A stretch of DNA of 18,898 nucleotides from a candidate division WWE3 bacterium RIFCSPLOWO2_01_FULL_39_13. Lineage in GTDB: Bacteria > Patescibacteriota > WWE3 > 2-01-FULL-39-13. Below, piece by piece: positions 12,820-18,898 of this stretch (within the stretch, counting starts at the first letter, position 1; each line of letters starts with the position of its first letter). The DNA is taken from positions 1 to 18,898 of the forward strand of contig MEVH01000031.1 of NCBI GenBank assembly GCA_001772665.1, written 5' to 3'. The notes under the pieces were generated by a model, which did not search any database, was not told the DNA's origin, and saw only the letters and a list, made by a program, of their open reading frames with translations. The translations under genes were made by a program, and so were the position numbers.

Positions 12820-12825
12820 ATAATA
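12820..12825 (-). promoter_or_regulatory. -10 box (TATTAT) for the methyltransferase gene
   Basis: A 5/6 match on the minus strand, 9 nt before ATG 12810, predicts a leader of about 2-3 nt. It is divergent from the promoter at 12889-12894. Confidence 0.45.
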
Positions 12826-12888
12826 TCATTTTTCAGATTTTTACTTACAGAATTTTGGTATAACGAGTACAACGCTAAATATATCGTT

Positions 12889-12894
12889 TATAAT
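12889..12894 (+). promoter_or_regulatory. -10 box (TATAAT) for the YrdC-like gene
   Basis: A perfect TATAAT ends 8 nt before ATG 12903, predicting a leader of only 1-2 nt. No SD is present. The -35 region is weak. Confidence 0.55.
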
Positions 12895-12902
12895 AATTAG
12901 AT

Positions 12903-13841
12903 ATGGCACCATGGCAAGAAAAACCCAAATTGTTTCCTGAATTTCAAATTTTATATCCAGATGCCAATGCTATAAGAGAGGCCACAGAGGCGATGAACTC
13001 GGGGGGTACAGTTGCAGTGATGAATGGTTCCGTTGCAGCGATAATAGGAGACGGGAATCATCCAAATTTTTTCAACGAATTATGCCACATAAAAGGCTCA
13101 CAAAGACAAGGAAGGCCAACCGCCGGATTTTATCCTTTTGAGCTGTTACTTGGTGAATTCCCCAACTTACCAGACTTAACTGGTATTTCACCACCAATGA
13201 AAGAATACTTAACAAATCCCGTAGGTTTTAGGCAAAAATATGGCCCAAGGTTTGATTCAGTAACCTTCATACGGTTCCCTGTGGCAAGAAACCTTAATAA
13301 GTATCCTCCAGCACACATGATTTACACTAATCCAGACGGGATAATGTTTTTCCAAAATTGGGATCCAACTGGAACACCGTTTATGAAAGGCCTTTCACGA
13401 AAGATGATTTTTCAAGGTATGGTTCCAGCTATCAGTTCGTTAAACATATCTGGCGAGGATCCTGAAATATGTAATCAAGCGGACGCGATAAGATTTGCTA
13501 TGGAAAAAAACATAAAACTATTTATTAAGGCTCATGGAAATCCAGGGAAGGGACAATCAAGTTATCCAATAATAACTATTGCAGGGGGGAACATACTTCT
13601 TACACGAGCAGGGAGTTTTACACCAGATTTATTGATCATTTTATGTTCCGACATCATGGAAACACCTTTAGATATATCAACAGTGTTTCCTTTAAAAGTT
13701 AACCGTTTCCCACATAATTTCCCTCCAATATTACTTGAAGGACTAAATCCAAGACAAATTTGGATCGCTATAATGGCCTTTTTAAGTGGGCGTTCTCCAT
13801 TAGAAATAAACAGAATACTCAAGAAATCAAAATTTAGATAG
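12903..13841 (+). CDS. Divergent YrdC/Sua5-like domain protein
   Basis: 312 residues. Several YrdC/Sua5/YciO landmarks occur in the right order: an N-terminal helix then GGTVAVMNGS (34-43), where the family has 'G.vvafPTdTvYGL'; CHIKGSQRQGRP (61-72), equivalent to the 'iKgR...P' binding region; PAISSLNISGEDPE (175-188), equivalent to 'tSANlSGep'; and a 'pSTVvd...ilR.Ga'-like GQSSYPIITIAGGNILLTRAGS (217-238). YrdC/Sua5 enzymes make threonylcarbamoyl-AMP for tRNA t6A; here key residues are changed and the protein carries an extra C-terminal helical segment, so the activity may differ. The homology call is by pattern only. It is divergent from the methyltransferase gene and 71 nt before the kinase gene. 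Confidence 0.6.
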   Translation: MAPWQEKPKLFPEFQILYPDANAIREATEAMNSGGTVAVMNGSVAAIIGDGNHPNFFNELCHIKGSQRQGRPTAGFYPFELLLGEFPNLPDLTGISPPMKEYLTNPVGFRQKYGPRFDSVTFIRFPVARNLNKYPPAHMIYTNPDGIMFFQNWDPTGTPFMKGLSRKMIFQGMVPAISSLNISGEDPEICNQADAIRFAMEKNIKLFIKAHGNPGKGQSSYPIITIAGGNILLTRAGSFTPDLLIILCSDIMETPLDISTVFPLKVNRFPHNFPPILLEGLNPRQIWIAIMAFLSGRSPLEINRILKKSKFR

Positions 13842-13877
13842 GGATAAGAAGGCAAATATTTAAGAGCCAAATTATTG

Positions 13878-13883
13878 TATAAT
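13878..13883 (+). promoter_or_regulatory. -10 box (TATAAT) for the kinase-regulator pair
   Basis: TATAAT, preceded by TTG in the same TTGTATAAT context as the XRE gene's promoter, lies 29 nt before TTG 13913. It predicts a leader of about 22 nt, the longest among the promoters seen here. Confidence 0.45.
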
Positions 13884-13912
13884 TCGAATTAGTTGTTCGT
13901 TACAAACTAATA

Positions 13913-15235
13913 TTGAGTAGCAAATTCGACTCGAGCAGGCTAATAAAAGTCATACTTTCGTTACAATCTCTCATACTTAATACCCTTGACTATGACAAGG
14001 TTATTAGCAAGATTGCAAATACGTTGCTTTTTGATGCAGGATTTATTAACCTCGGCTACAGGATTATTGTACTTACTTTGGTAGACGAAAATCAAAGAAC
14101 ATTAAATAGAATATCGTTATCTAAAACGGAAGAAGCACAAAAAACACAAGAAGTAAGTGTAGTTCCGTTTCATAAAATAGAGATTCCTCTTCGATCAGAG
14201 GGAAATATTCTCATCAAAGCTATTAAAAACAAGAAGTCTTATCATACTAACTATTGGCCAGATCTATTCCGACCAATATTAAAAGACAAGGACGCTATTG
14301 CAAATCAAAACGCAGCAGGGATCAAAACAAGTCTGGTAATGCCAATATTAGTAAGAAATAAATCCATTGGGGCTTTAATATTTAGTATGATCAAGGACTA
14401 TTCGGAAGTTAGTAAACAAGAGTTAATTTTGATAAAAGCCTTCACCGACATTGTTAGTCTCGCTGTGCAAAATTCGAAGTTGTATTCTTCTACCAAAACC
14501 CTTGCTTCTAAACTTAAGGTCGCGAATTCGCATTTGAAGGAGCTTGATAAAATGAAGGATGAGTTTATTTCAATTGCTTCGCACGAATTGAAGACTCCTC
14601 TTTCTATTGCAAAAAATAATTTATGGATGTACCAGAATACTGCCAAGAAAGAAATAGACGAAAAAAACAAGCGCTTTCTGACAGAAACCGAAAGCAGTCT
14701 AACAAGGCTGCAATCAATAATAAACGAGCTCCTTGACATATCCCGCATACAGCAAGGAAGAATGATGTTTGATATCAGCCCAAATAATATTTACGAGCTT
14801 ACCATAGAGGTAACTAAAAGCTTCGAAAAACTTGCACATAAAAATCATATTGACCTAATTCTTCCAGAAAAAATTAAGGTCGAAGCTGATGTCGACCCCG
14901 TGAAATATAAAGAAGTCGTAGAAAACCTTATCAGCAACGCAGTAAAATATTCAGGATCAGGATCAGTCAGAATCAGCATAGAAAAAGACAACAAAAACTT
15001 CAAAGTCAGCGTAACCGACAGCGGACCCGGGATAGACAAAAAAGACTATTCCAAAATATTTACCAAATTCGGCCGCGCCACTCAAGGACTCAAACTTGAT
15101 GGGACAGGAACAAGCACAGGATTAGGCCTATACATCGCAAAAAGCTACATCAGAGCAATGAATGGAAAAATAGGATTCACAAGCCAGCTGGGGAAGGGAA
15201 CCGCATTCTTTTTTACTCTTCCGATTAAGAAATGA
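13913..15235 (+). CDS. Soluble sensor histidine kinase with N-terminal GAF domain
   Basis: 440 residues with no membrane segment, so it senses a cytoplasmic cue. A GAF-like domain covers about 15-190 (LDYDKVISKIANTLL, then LVMPILVRNKSIGALIFSM, then ELILIKAFTDIVSLAVQNS). A short coiled linker leads to the HisKA box EFISIASHELKTPLSIAKNN with phosphoacceptor His224. The ATPase motifs are intact: N box ENLISNAVKYS (338-342 core), G1 VTDSGPGI with Asp369, and GTSTGLGLYIAKSYI and GKGTAFFFTLP at the C-terminus. It is probably autophosphorylated on His224 and passes phosphate to the receiver protein encoded 55 nt downstream. The start is TTG 13913; no upstream in-frame start or downstream ATG fits the GAF domain better. 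No SD is present. Confidence 0.92.
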   Translation: MSSKFDSSRLIKVILSLQSLILNTLDYDKVISKIANTLLFDAGFINLGYRIIVLTLVDENQRTLNRISLSKTEEAQKTQEVSVVPFHKIEIPLRSEGNILIKAIKNKKSYHTNYWPDLFRPILKDKDAIANQNAAGIKTSLVMPILVRNKSIGALIFSMIKDYSEVSKQELILIKAFTDIVSLAVQNSKLYSSTKTLASKLKVANSHLKELDKMKDEFISIASHELKTPLSIAKNNLWMYQNTAKKEIDEKNKRFLTETESSLTRLQSIINELLDISRIQQGRMMFDISPNNIYELTIEVTKSFEKLAHKNHIDLILPEKIKVEADVDPVKYKEVVENLISNAVKYSGSGSVRISIEKDNKNFKVSVTDSGPGIDKKDYSKIFTKFGRATQGLKLDGTGTSTGLGLYIAKSYIRAMNGKIGFTSQLGKGTAFFFTLPIKK

Positions 15236-15290
15236 TTCTACACCAGCTTTACTCACAAATGCACTTCTGATAGGCTAATGGGGTAGAAGT

Positions 15291-15671
15291 ATGTCAGGCA
15301 AAACCAAAATATTGATAGTCGAAGACGAACAATCACTTAGAGAAATTTATACAGAATATCTTAAAGCATCAGGATACGAAATTATCTCAGCAGCAGACGG
15401 CCAGGAAGCACTCGAAAAAGCCAAAGGGATCGCCGGCATTGACATAATACTCCTTGATGTAATGCTTCCAAAAATTGACGGGATAACCGTTCTTAAAGAA
15501 TTAAAAGCAGATCCAAAGACCAAAAAAATCCCGGTTTATCTCATGACAGTTTTATCCCTGAAAGATTTAGAAAAGAAAGATACAAAATCTGAAGCCGATG
15601 GATACATAATCAAAGACACAATGAACCCAGAGCAAATAAAAGAACTTATCGAGAAGACTTTAAAAAAATAG
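15291..15671 (+). CDS. Single-domain response regulator (CheY-like)
   Basis: 126 residues, receiver domain only, with no output domain. Acidic pocket Glu11-Asp12 (ILIVEDEQ), phosphoacceptor Asp56 (DIILLDVMLPKIDG), Thr86 (VYLMTVLS) and Lys108 (GYIIKDTM) are all present, so it should be phosphorylatable. It follows the GAF kinase in the same direction with a 55-nt gap, so they are probably partners. Lacking a DNA-binding part, it must act by protein contact or as a phosphate shuttle. It is convergent with the pseudopilin operon (stops 26 nt apart), making pilus control a reasonable but unproven idea. A weak SD (GGGGT) precedes ATG 15291. Confidence 0.93.
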   Translation: MSGKTKILIVEDEQSLREIYTEYLKASGYEIISAADGQEALEKAKGIAGIDIILLDVMLPKIDGITVLKELKADPKTKKIPVYLMTVLSLKDLEKKDTKSEADGYIIKDTMNPEQIKELIEKTLKK

Positions 15672-15697
15672 CCTATTCTTTCTTACAAGACAACAAG

Positions 15698-16447
15698 CTA
15701 GTCAAAGGACACTATTGCTTCATCAAACGCTGCTGGCAGCTGGCTGTAAAACTTGTAGGCCTTAATTGTCCTTCTTGATTTTCCTGCAGTTCCGACAGAA
15801 ACTATTTCCCAGCCTGTCTGTGAAGGAAAATTTGTAATTCTGATTTGCATATCAGTGTACAAGGGTCTAATCCTAAGGTAGGCGGCTTTCTTTAACGGAA
15901 CATTAAGACTACATACTCCATCACCATTGGCAGTCTTTCTTTCAAAATCGTCAGGAGGAAGAGAACCTCCGCGATAGCAGTAAATCATCTGTCTGGTGAG
16001 CTCATTTCCACCTTGCAAATCATACAAATAAACAGCAATAGAAGCTTTTTCATCACTCCCAAGAGGCTTAAACTCGATAGTTATTGTGTCATTAGAACCG
16101 CCGGTATTATACTGCTGGGTGAGATTTTCTTTTACTACATGAGCAGGGATAACTTTGGTCCCATCCGGCATAGAACCGCTTTGCACATCATACGTGCATA
16201 AATCCCGGCCATCGTATGAAAGCAATTTAGTCTCTTCGAAACTATCGTTATCTTCATTTGTATTTGCTAACCCTATTTCAATACCGGCCTGGGCACATGC
16301 CAGAGCCTGATCATTTTGAGTAGAATATGCAGCATCACGAAGGTTTATTGTAGACTGCGAAGCGCTTGTCACGGCTATGCCAAGTACCGTCACCATCGTA
16401 AGCACAACAAGAATTAATGCCGCTGCACCAGATTTATGTTTTGTCAT
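15698..16447 (-). CDS. PilX/GspK-like minor pilin
   Basis: 249 residues, last gene of the pseudopilin operon. It starts MTKHKSGAAALILVVLTMVT; the KSGAAALILVV stretch (5-15) and the hydrophobic helix to about residue 27 match the PilX/GspK N-terminus, where a short leader precedes a Gly and the Glu at +5 is often replaced. Then the typical helix QNDQALACAQAGIEIGL (44-60) follows. The C-terminal part is beta-rich with three or more Cys. Such proteins sit at the pilus tip or prime assembly. ATG 16447 lies 3 nt after the stop of the preceding pseudopilin gene, so translation is coupled. Confidence 0.82.
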   Translation of the reverse strand: MTKHKSGAAALILVVLTMVTVLGIAVTSASQSTINLRDAAYSTQNDQALACAQAGIEIGLANTNEDNDSFEETKLLSYDGRDLCTYDVQSGSMPDGTKVIPAHVVKENLTQQYNTGGSNDTITIEFKPLGSDEKASIAVYLYDLQGGNELTRQMIYCYRGGSLPPDDFERKTANGDGVCSLNVPLKKAAYLRIRPLYTDMQIRITNFPSQTGWEIVSVGTAGKSRRTIKAYKFYSQLPAAFDEAIVSFD

Positions 16448-16450
16448 ATC

Positions 16451-17032
16451 TTAGCTTCCTAACAAAGTAACTAATGTATCAAACTCTTTCTGCTGTAATA
16501 CTGAGCACCCTTCTGCAACCTTTATATTAACAGATACTCTGGTCGGACTGCTATCACCATAAACTGCGAAATCAAAATCAGTAATATTTATTCCGCCTGA
16601 CGTGCTATCGTTTGTAAGCTTAATTTCATCGCCACCATTGCTGTCGTTATACTCAGTCTTAGAGTCAACAATATACAAATATCCGTTTTTTGTTCCATTT
16701 GGACATACCACTGATGACTCCGCTCGACCTATATACTTATAACCATAAGACTCACTATGTAGCTCTAATATCGTTGCATCAGAAGATGAACAGGGGACAT
16801 AGCCCCAGTCACCAGAAGAAGATTCAACACACGTAATACCTGATGCTTTGCGTATATTCTCTTCTATAACATCAAGAGCCGAGTCACCGCTGTTTTGAAT
16901 GTGCATTAAAACCTTCTGCTTATTATCTGTTCTAACTACAGAACCCAAAACTCCTGCCGTCAGGGCGAGCGCAAGAGACATAAGCCCGACCGTAATAAGC
17001 AGCTCTATTAATGTGAAAGATCTCTTATTCAT
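16451..17032 (-). CDS. PulJ/PilW-like pseudopilin
   Basis: 193 residues with the prepilin signature MNKRS|FTLIELL: short basic leader, cleavage before Phe6, and Glu10 at mature position +5. The -1 residue is Ser rather than Gly. The hydrophobic helix continues to about residue 32 (TVGLMSLALALTAGVLG). The helical stretch HIQNSGDSALDVIEENIRKAS matches PulJ/PilW-type pseudopilins. The C-terminal part is beta-rich with Cys residues. ATG 17032 overlaps the stop of the previous gene by 8 nt (ATGAATAA). Confidence 0.85.
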   Translation of the reverse strand: MNKRSFTLIELLITVGLMSLALALTAGVLGSVVRTDNKQKVLMHIQNSGDSALDVIEENIRKASGITCVESSSGDWGYVPCSSSDATILELHSESYGYKYIGRAESSVVCPNGTKNGYLYIVDSKTEYNDSNGGDEIKLTNDSTSGGINITDFDFAVYGDSSPTRVSVNIKVAEGCSVLQQKEFDTLVTLLGS

Positions 17033-17468
17033 TATCCAGTACAGTAGTTATAACAACATTTTTTGAAAGACCACCAGCATCTACCCAGCTTACAGAACTA
17101 GAAACCTGAATCAGATCAGTATCCGGATTGGAGTCATCGTAATTATCAGCCTTAATTTGCCGTTCATAATTTCTTCCATCAAGCGGGATCGAAAATGGAA
17201 TATTACAATCCTGTTCGGATAATCCCACAGAACTATCAATCTTGTAGCACAATCCACCGCTAAAGATACTGCCGGAATCTTTGTAAAATCTTGCTGCTTC
17301 TATTCCAGAATTTGCAAGCTTGGTTGCCGTTGTGCGGGCCAAAGCAGAATTTACGGTTCTAATAGATGCCGCTGCGAGTATTACAAGAGCAGCCAAAACG
17401 GCGACTGAAAGCCCTACCGCAAGAACAACTTCAAGAAGAGTTTGAGAAGGCAGGTTTTTGCTTTTCAT
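17025..17468 (-). CDS. PulI/PilV-like pseudopilin
   Basis: 147 residues from ATG 17468 (MKSKNLPS|QTLLEVVL). Glu at +5 and the hydrophobic helix AVGLSVAVLAALVILAAASI are clear. The first mature residue is Gln in place of Phe, and -1 is Ser. The helix ALARTTATKLANSGIEAARF is typical of the PulI/PilV class. The frame is open upstream; ATG 17489 (overlapping the previous stop by 11 nt) is an alternative that would give a 15-residue leader. The shorter leader fits prepilin peptidase substrates better. It is third in the operon, 10 nt after the preceding stop. Confidence 0.8.
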   Translation of the reverse strand: MKSKNLPSQTLLEVVLAVGLSVAVLAALVILAAASIRTVNSALARTTATKLANSGIEAARFYKDSGSIFSGGLCYKIDSSVGLSEQDCNIPFSIPLDGRNYERQIKADNYDDSNPDTDLIQVSSSVSWVDAGGLSKNVVITTVLDNE

Positions 17469-17478
17469 AAAACAGTTT

Positions 17479-17964
17479 TTATTGTACATCGATTTTACCA
17501 TTTTTGTATACATTGATTGTTCTGGTATCACTCCCTTTTGATATTATTATCGTTTTGCTGTCAGAACCATCAGCTATCTTTCCAGTGAGCCTCTCAAAAA
17601 AGAATTGACCACAACCGCTACTAAAGGTTATTCCATCGCTGAGATTTTTAGTTGAGACAAAAACTCCAGCACCATAACTTCCACTTCCATCATCAAGGGA
17701 ATATCCCAGTTCATAACTGGATGAATTGCAATTAATTTTTATCCCCCACCTGGCATTATGCGAACTCTGAGATGCACCAGAAATAGCTTTGACCTTTAGT
17801 GAGTTGATATCTATTTCAAGATTTCTTGCGTTTCTATCAAGAAGGCGGGTGGATGAAAACTGGCTGAATTTTGGAATAGTCAGCGCTGTTAAAATACCCA
17901 TTATCGAAACAACAACAAGAACCTCTATAAGCGTGAAAGCCGAAGCCGGCAGAAATTTATTCAT
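17479..17964 (-). CDS. GspH/FimT-like pseudopilin
   Basis: 161 residues from ATG 17964 (MNKFLPASA|FTLIEVL). Ala at -1, Phe at +1 and Glu at +5 are visible, followed by the hydrophobic helix VVVSIMGILTALTIP. The mature part has an alpha-helix, then beta strands with ARWGIKINC and FERLTGKI phrases, resembling GspH/FimT proteins. The open frame extends to 18144, but that extension overlaps the previous gene's 3' end and would bury the prepilin leader 60 residues inside, so 17964 is chosen. It lies about 100 nt downstream of the first pseudopilin gene, with a palindrome between. Confidence 0.85.
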   Translation of the reverse strand: MNKFLPASAFTLIEVLVVVSIMGILTALTIPKFSQFSSTRLLDRNARNLEIDINSLKVKAISGASQSSHNARWGIKINCNSSSYELGYSLDDGSGSYGAGVFVSTKNLSDGITFSSGCGQFFFERLTGKIADGSDSKTIIISKGSDTRTINVYKNGKIDVQ

Positions 17965-17980
17965 ACAGGCAGAATCAACA

Positions 17981-17996
17981 ATACTTTCTAAAGTAT
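17981..17996. promoter_or_regulatory. Palindrome ATACTTT-CT-AAAGTAT
   Basis: A perfect 7-bp inverted repeat with a 2-nt centre lies 17 nt before the start of the GspH-like gene, in the 100-nt gap inside the pseudopilin operon. It is too tight for an RNA hairpin loop, so a dimeric regulator site is more likely. There is no direct support. Confidence 0.35.
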
Positions 17997-18064
17997 AGCA
18001 AATCAAAAAGGAGAGGGAAAACAGTAACGAAACAATCGAACAGCTTTTTTCTTCCCATAAATTC

Positions 18065-18535
18065 TCAAAACGGACTAGGGTGACAATATATTCCGGTCGC
18101 GCCTGCCGGTACTGACATACATAACTTATCAGGGGGAACGCCATTCAGTTGATTCAACTCTGACTCAAGGGCAGAACACAAATAGAAAGATTGACTGTCA
18201 CTATCTACTAGAGTCGAATAGTAGCAATAGGAAAAATCTGAAACCGGATCATGAGGTAAAGTTGTTAAGTAGCCTGGTGCTCTTGTTACAAGAGCATATT
18301 CAAGGTCTGGTATACCCGAACCAGAATAAGAGATAGGATAAACGTTATTGTCAGCATAATATTGTTCCAACGCAGAAGCTATAACAGCAAGGTCTTTTTT
18401 GCGATTTGCGTCGCGGGCTTTCTGCTGAAGATTTACTGGATTAATCACCGCCATAACAATGCCAGATAAGATTCCAACAATACCAACAACAATCATAAGC
18501 TCAATAAGGGTAAAAGAAAGCTTTTTAAAATTCAT
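18065..18535 (-). CDS. Type IV pilin-like protein (PulG type), first gene of the pseudopilin operon
   Basis: 156 residues. The prepilin leader MNFKKLS|FTLIELM has Ser at -1, Phe at +1 and Glu12 at +5, then the helix IVVGIVGILSGIVMAVI. ARDANRKKDLAVIASALEQY and YYADNNVYP (about 38-66) are the conserved phrases of PulG-like pilins in candidate-phyla bacteria. The C-terminus has four or five Cys that could form disulfides. A -10 box TATTAT places transcription start on ATG 18535. It leads the operon of five genes running to 15698. Confidence 0.88.
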   Translation of the reverse strand: MNFKKLSFTLIELMIVVGIVGILSGIVMAVINPVNLQQKARDANRKKDLAVIASALEQYYADNNVYPISYSGSGIPDLEYALVTRAPGYLTTLPHDPVSDFSYCYYSTLVDSDSQSFYLCSALESELNQLNGVPPDKLCMSVPAGATGIYCHPSPF

Positions 18536-18541
18536 AAACTA

Positions 18542-18547
18542 ATAATA
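18542..18547 (-). promoter_or_regulatory. -10 box (TATTAT) of the pseudopilin operon
   Basis: TATTAT on the minus strand ends 6 nt before ATG 18535, predicting a leaderless mRNA. A weak -35 TTGGTG lies 18 nt upstream. The terminator at 18652-18685 isolates it from the upstream gene. Confidence 0.5.
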
Positions 18548-18651
18548 ACAGAACACAAAAAGAATCACCAAGAAGATAGGCGTAAACCTACACCAACACA
18601 TCTTAACACTATACTTGAAAAACACCCGCTAAAACAACATAAAAAAAGTGC

Positions 18652-18685
18652 TAAGAAAAAAGGGCGGTATGTTTCACCCGCCCTT
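18652..18685 (-). terminator. Intrinsic terminator
   Basis: An 8-bp GC-rich stem AAGGGCGG/CCGCCCTT (18660-18667 with 18678-18685, 10-nt loop) is followed on the minus strand by a T-rich run (TTTTCTTA, 18652-18659). It ends the transcript of the gene whose stop is at 18711, 25 nt upstream. The A-run on the other side means it could also work for the plus strand. Confidence 0.85.
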
Positions 18686-18710
18686 AAAAAATCAAATCAA
18701 AATACAAGTA

Positions 18711-18898
18711 TCAGTCAATCAGACAGACCTCGCCAGCCGCAGCTCCCTTGGTCAAATTAACAACAGCGCCGGAAGTAAATGTATAGGAGCATGTATATTT
18801 ACATATACCCGCAGCACCAGGCCCACTATTTGGCAACTGACCCGTAATTGTGACTGGATCTGACGCAGATATAGTATAAGCTGAATTAAGCGGATTAC
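18711..18898 (-). CDS. C-terminal end of a pilin-like secreted protein, cut by window edge
   Basis: The last 61 codons of a minus-strand gene, entering from the right edge and ending at TGA 18711-18713. The sequence is Ser/Thr/Gly/Ala-rich with three Cys (ICKYTCSYTF, then EVCLID at the end) and repeats phrases like TISASDPVTITGQLP. This composition fits the C-terminal domain of a pilin or minor pilin and the adjacent operon is pseudopilins, so a major or minor pilin is likely; the diagnostic N-terminus is outside the window. The terminator 25 nt downstream confirms the gene end. Confidence 0.7.
   Translation of the reverse strand, partial: NPLNSAYTISASDPVTITGQLPNSGPGAAGICKYTCSYTFTSGAVVNLTKGAAAGEVCLID

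Noticed and set aside
17965..18144. Longer N-terminus for the GspH-like pseudopilin
   Set aside because: It would overlap the previous gene and place the prepilin leader 60 residues inside the protein.
18648..18863. Plus-strand 71-codon ORF near the right edge
   Set aside because: It is antisense to the pilin-like gene end and its terminator. The minus-strand frame has clear protein character.
1..18898. tRNA, rRNA, transposase or integrase genes
   Set aside because: None recognised in the reading; mobility is suggested only by repeats. A covariance-model tRNA search would settle the RNA part.

Overview
The window looks like a chromosomal piece of a small-genome, AT-rich bacterium, most likely a member of the Candidate Phyla Radiation (Patescibacteria). 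This is inferred from gene content and style: a type IV pilus set reduced to pilM-pilN-pilO plus several pseudopilins, with no secretin or pilP; rpsP followed directly by a KH-domain gene; an AbiEii-type nucleotidyltransferase; and many genes whose -10 box sits almost on the start codon. The genus cannot be fixed from the sequence. TGA ends several genes cleanly (kinase, HAD, partial pilin), so the standard bacterial code is used.

Layout. 1-2222 (-) is the 5' part of a large secreted CARDB-containing surface protein that runs off the left edge. 2474-3181 (-) encodes a protein with a twin-arginine signal and unknown function. From a divergent promoter region, rpsP (ribosomal protein S16 with a long charged tail) and khpA run rightward. 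A convergent antitoxin/AbiEii-like toxin pair and a hairpin-rich block (about 5009-5198) follow. This unit is flanked by two 69-bp, 97% identical copies of the 3' end of khpA (3971-4039 and 5217-5285). pilM-pilN-pilO (8180 to 5318, -) form a pilus inner-membrane platform operon. 8199-9426 (-) holds a HEIGH metallopeptidase gene, two SD-led mini-ORFs, a proline-rich small ORF, and palindromes. 9536-10278 (-) is a coupled pair (small unknown protein and short HAD hydrolase) followed by a decayed gene. 10379-11197 (+) encodes an XRE/MmyB-like regulator. 11206-12810 (-) encodes a GlcG/HbpS-like protein and a SAM methyltransferase. 12903-15671 (+) encodes a divergent YrdC/Sua5-like protein, a soluble GAF histidine kinase and a single-domain response regulator. 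15698-18535 (-) is a pseudopilin operon (four prepilin-like proteins plus a PilX/GspK-like protein). A strong intrinsic terminator separates it from the C-terminal end of another pilin-like gene (18711 to the right edge).

How the genes work together. PilM/N/O would form the cytoplasmic and membrane platform for a type IV pilus, and the 15.7-18.9 kb cluster supplies pilin and pseudopilin subunits. The kinase/regulator pair lies convergent to the pilin operon and is a candidate controller, though only by position. The most striking observations are the toxin-antitoxin unit bracketed by duplicated khpA 3' ends, the repeated leaderless promoter-start geometry, and the absence of glycine at -1 in all four visible prepilin cleavage sites.
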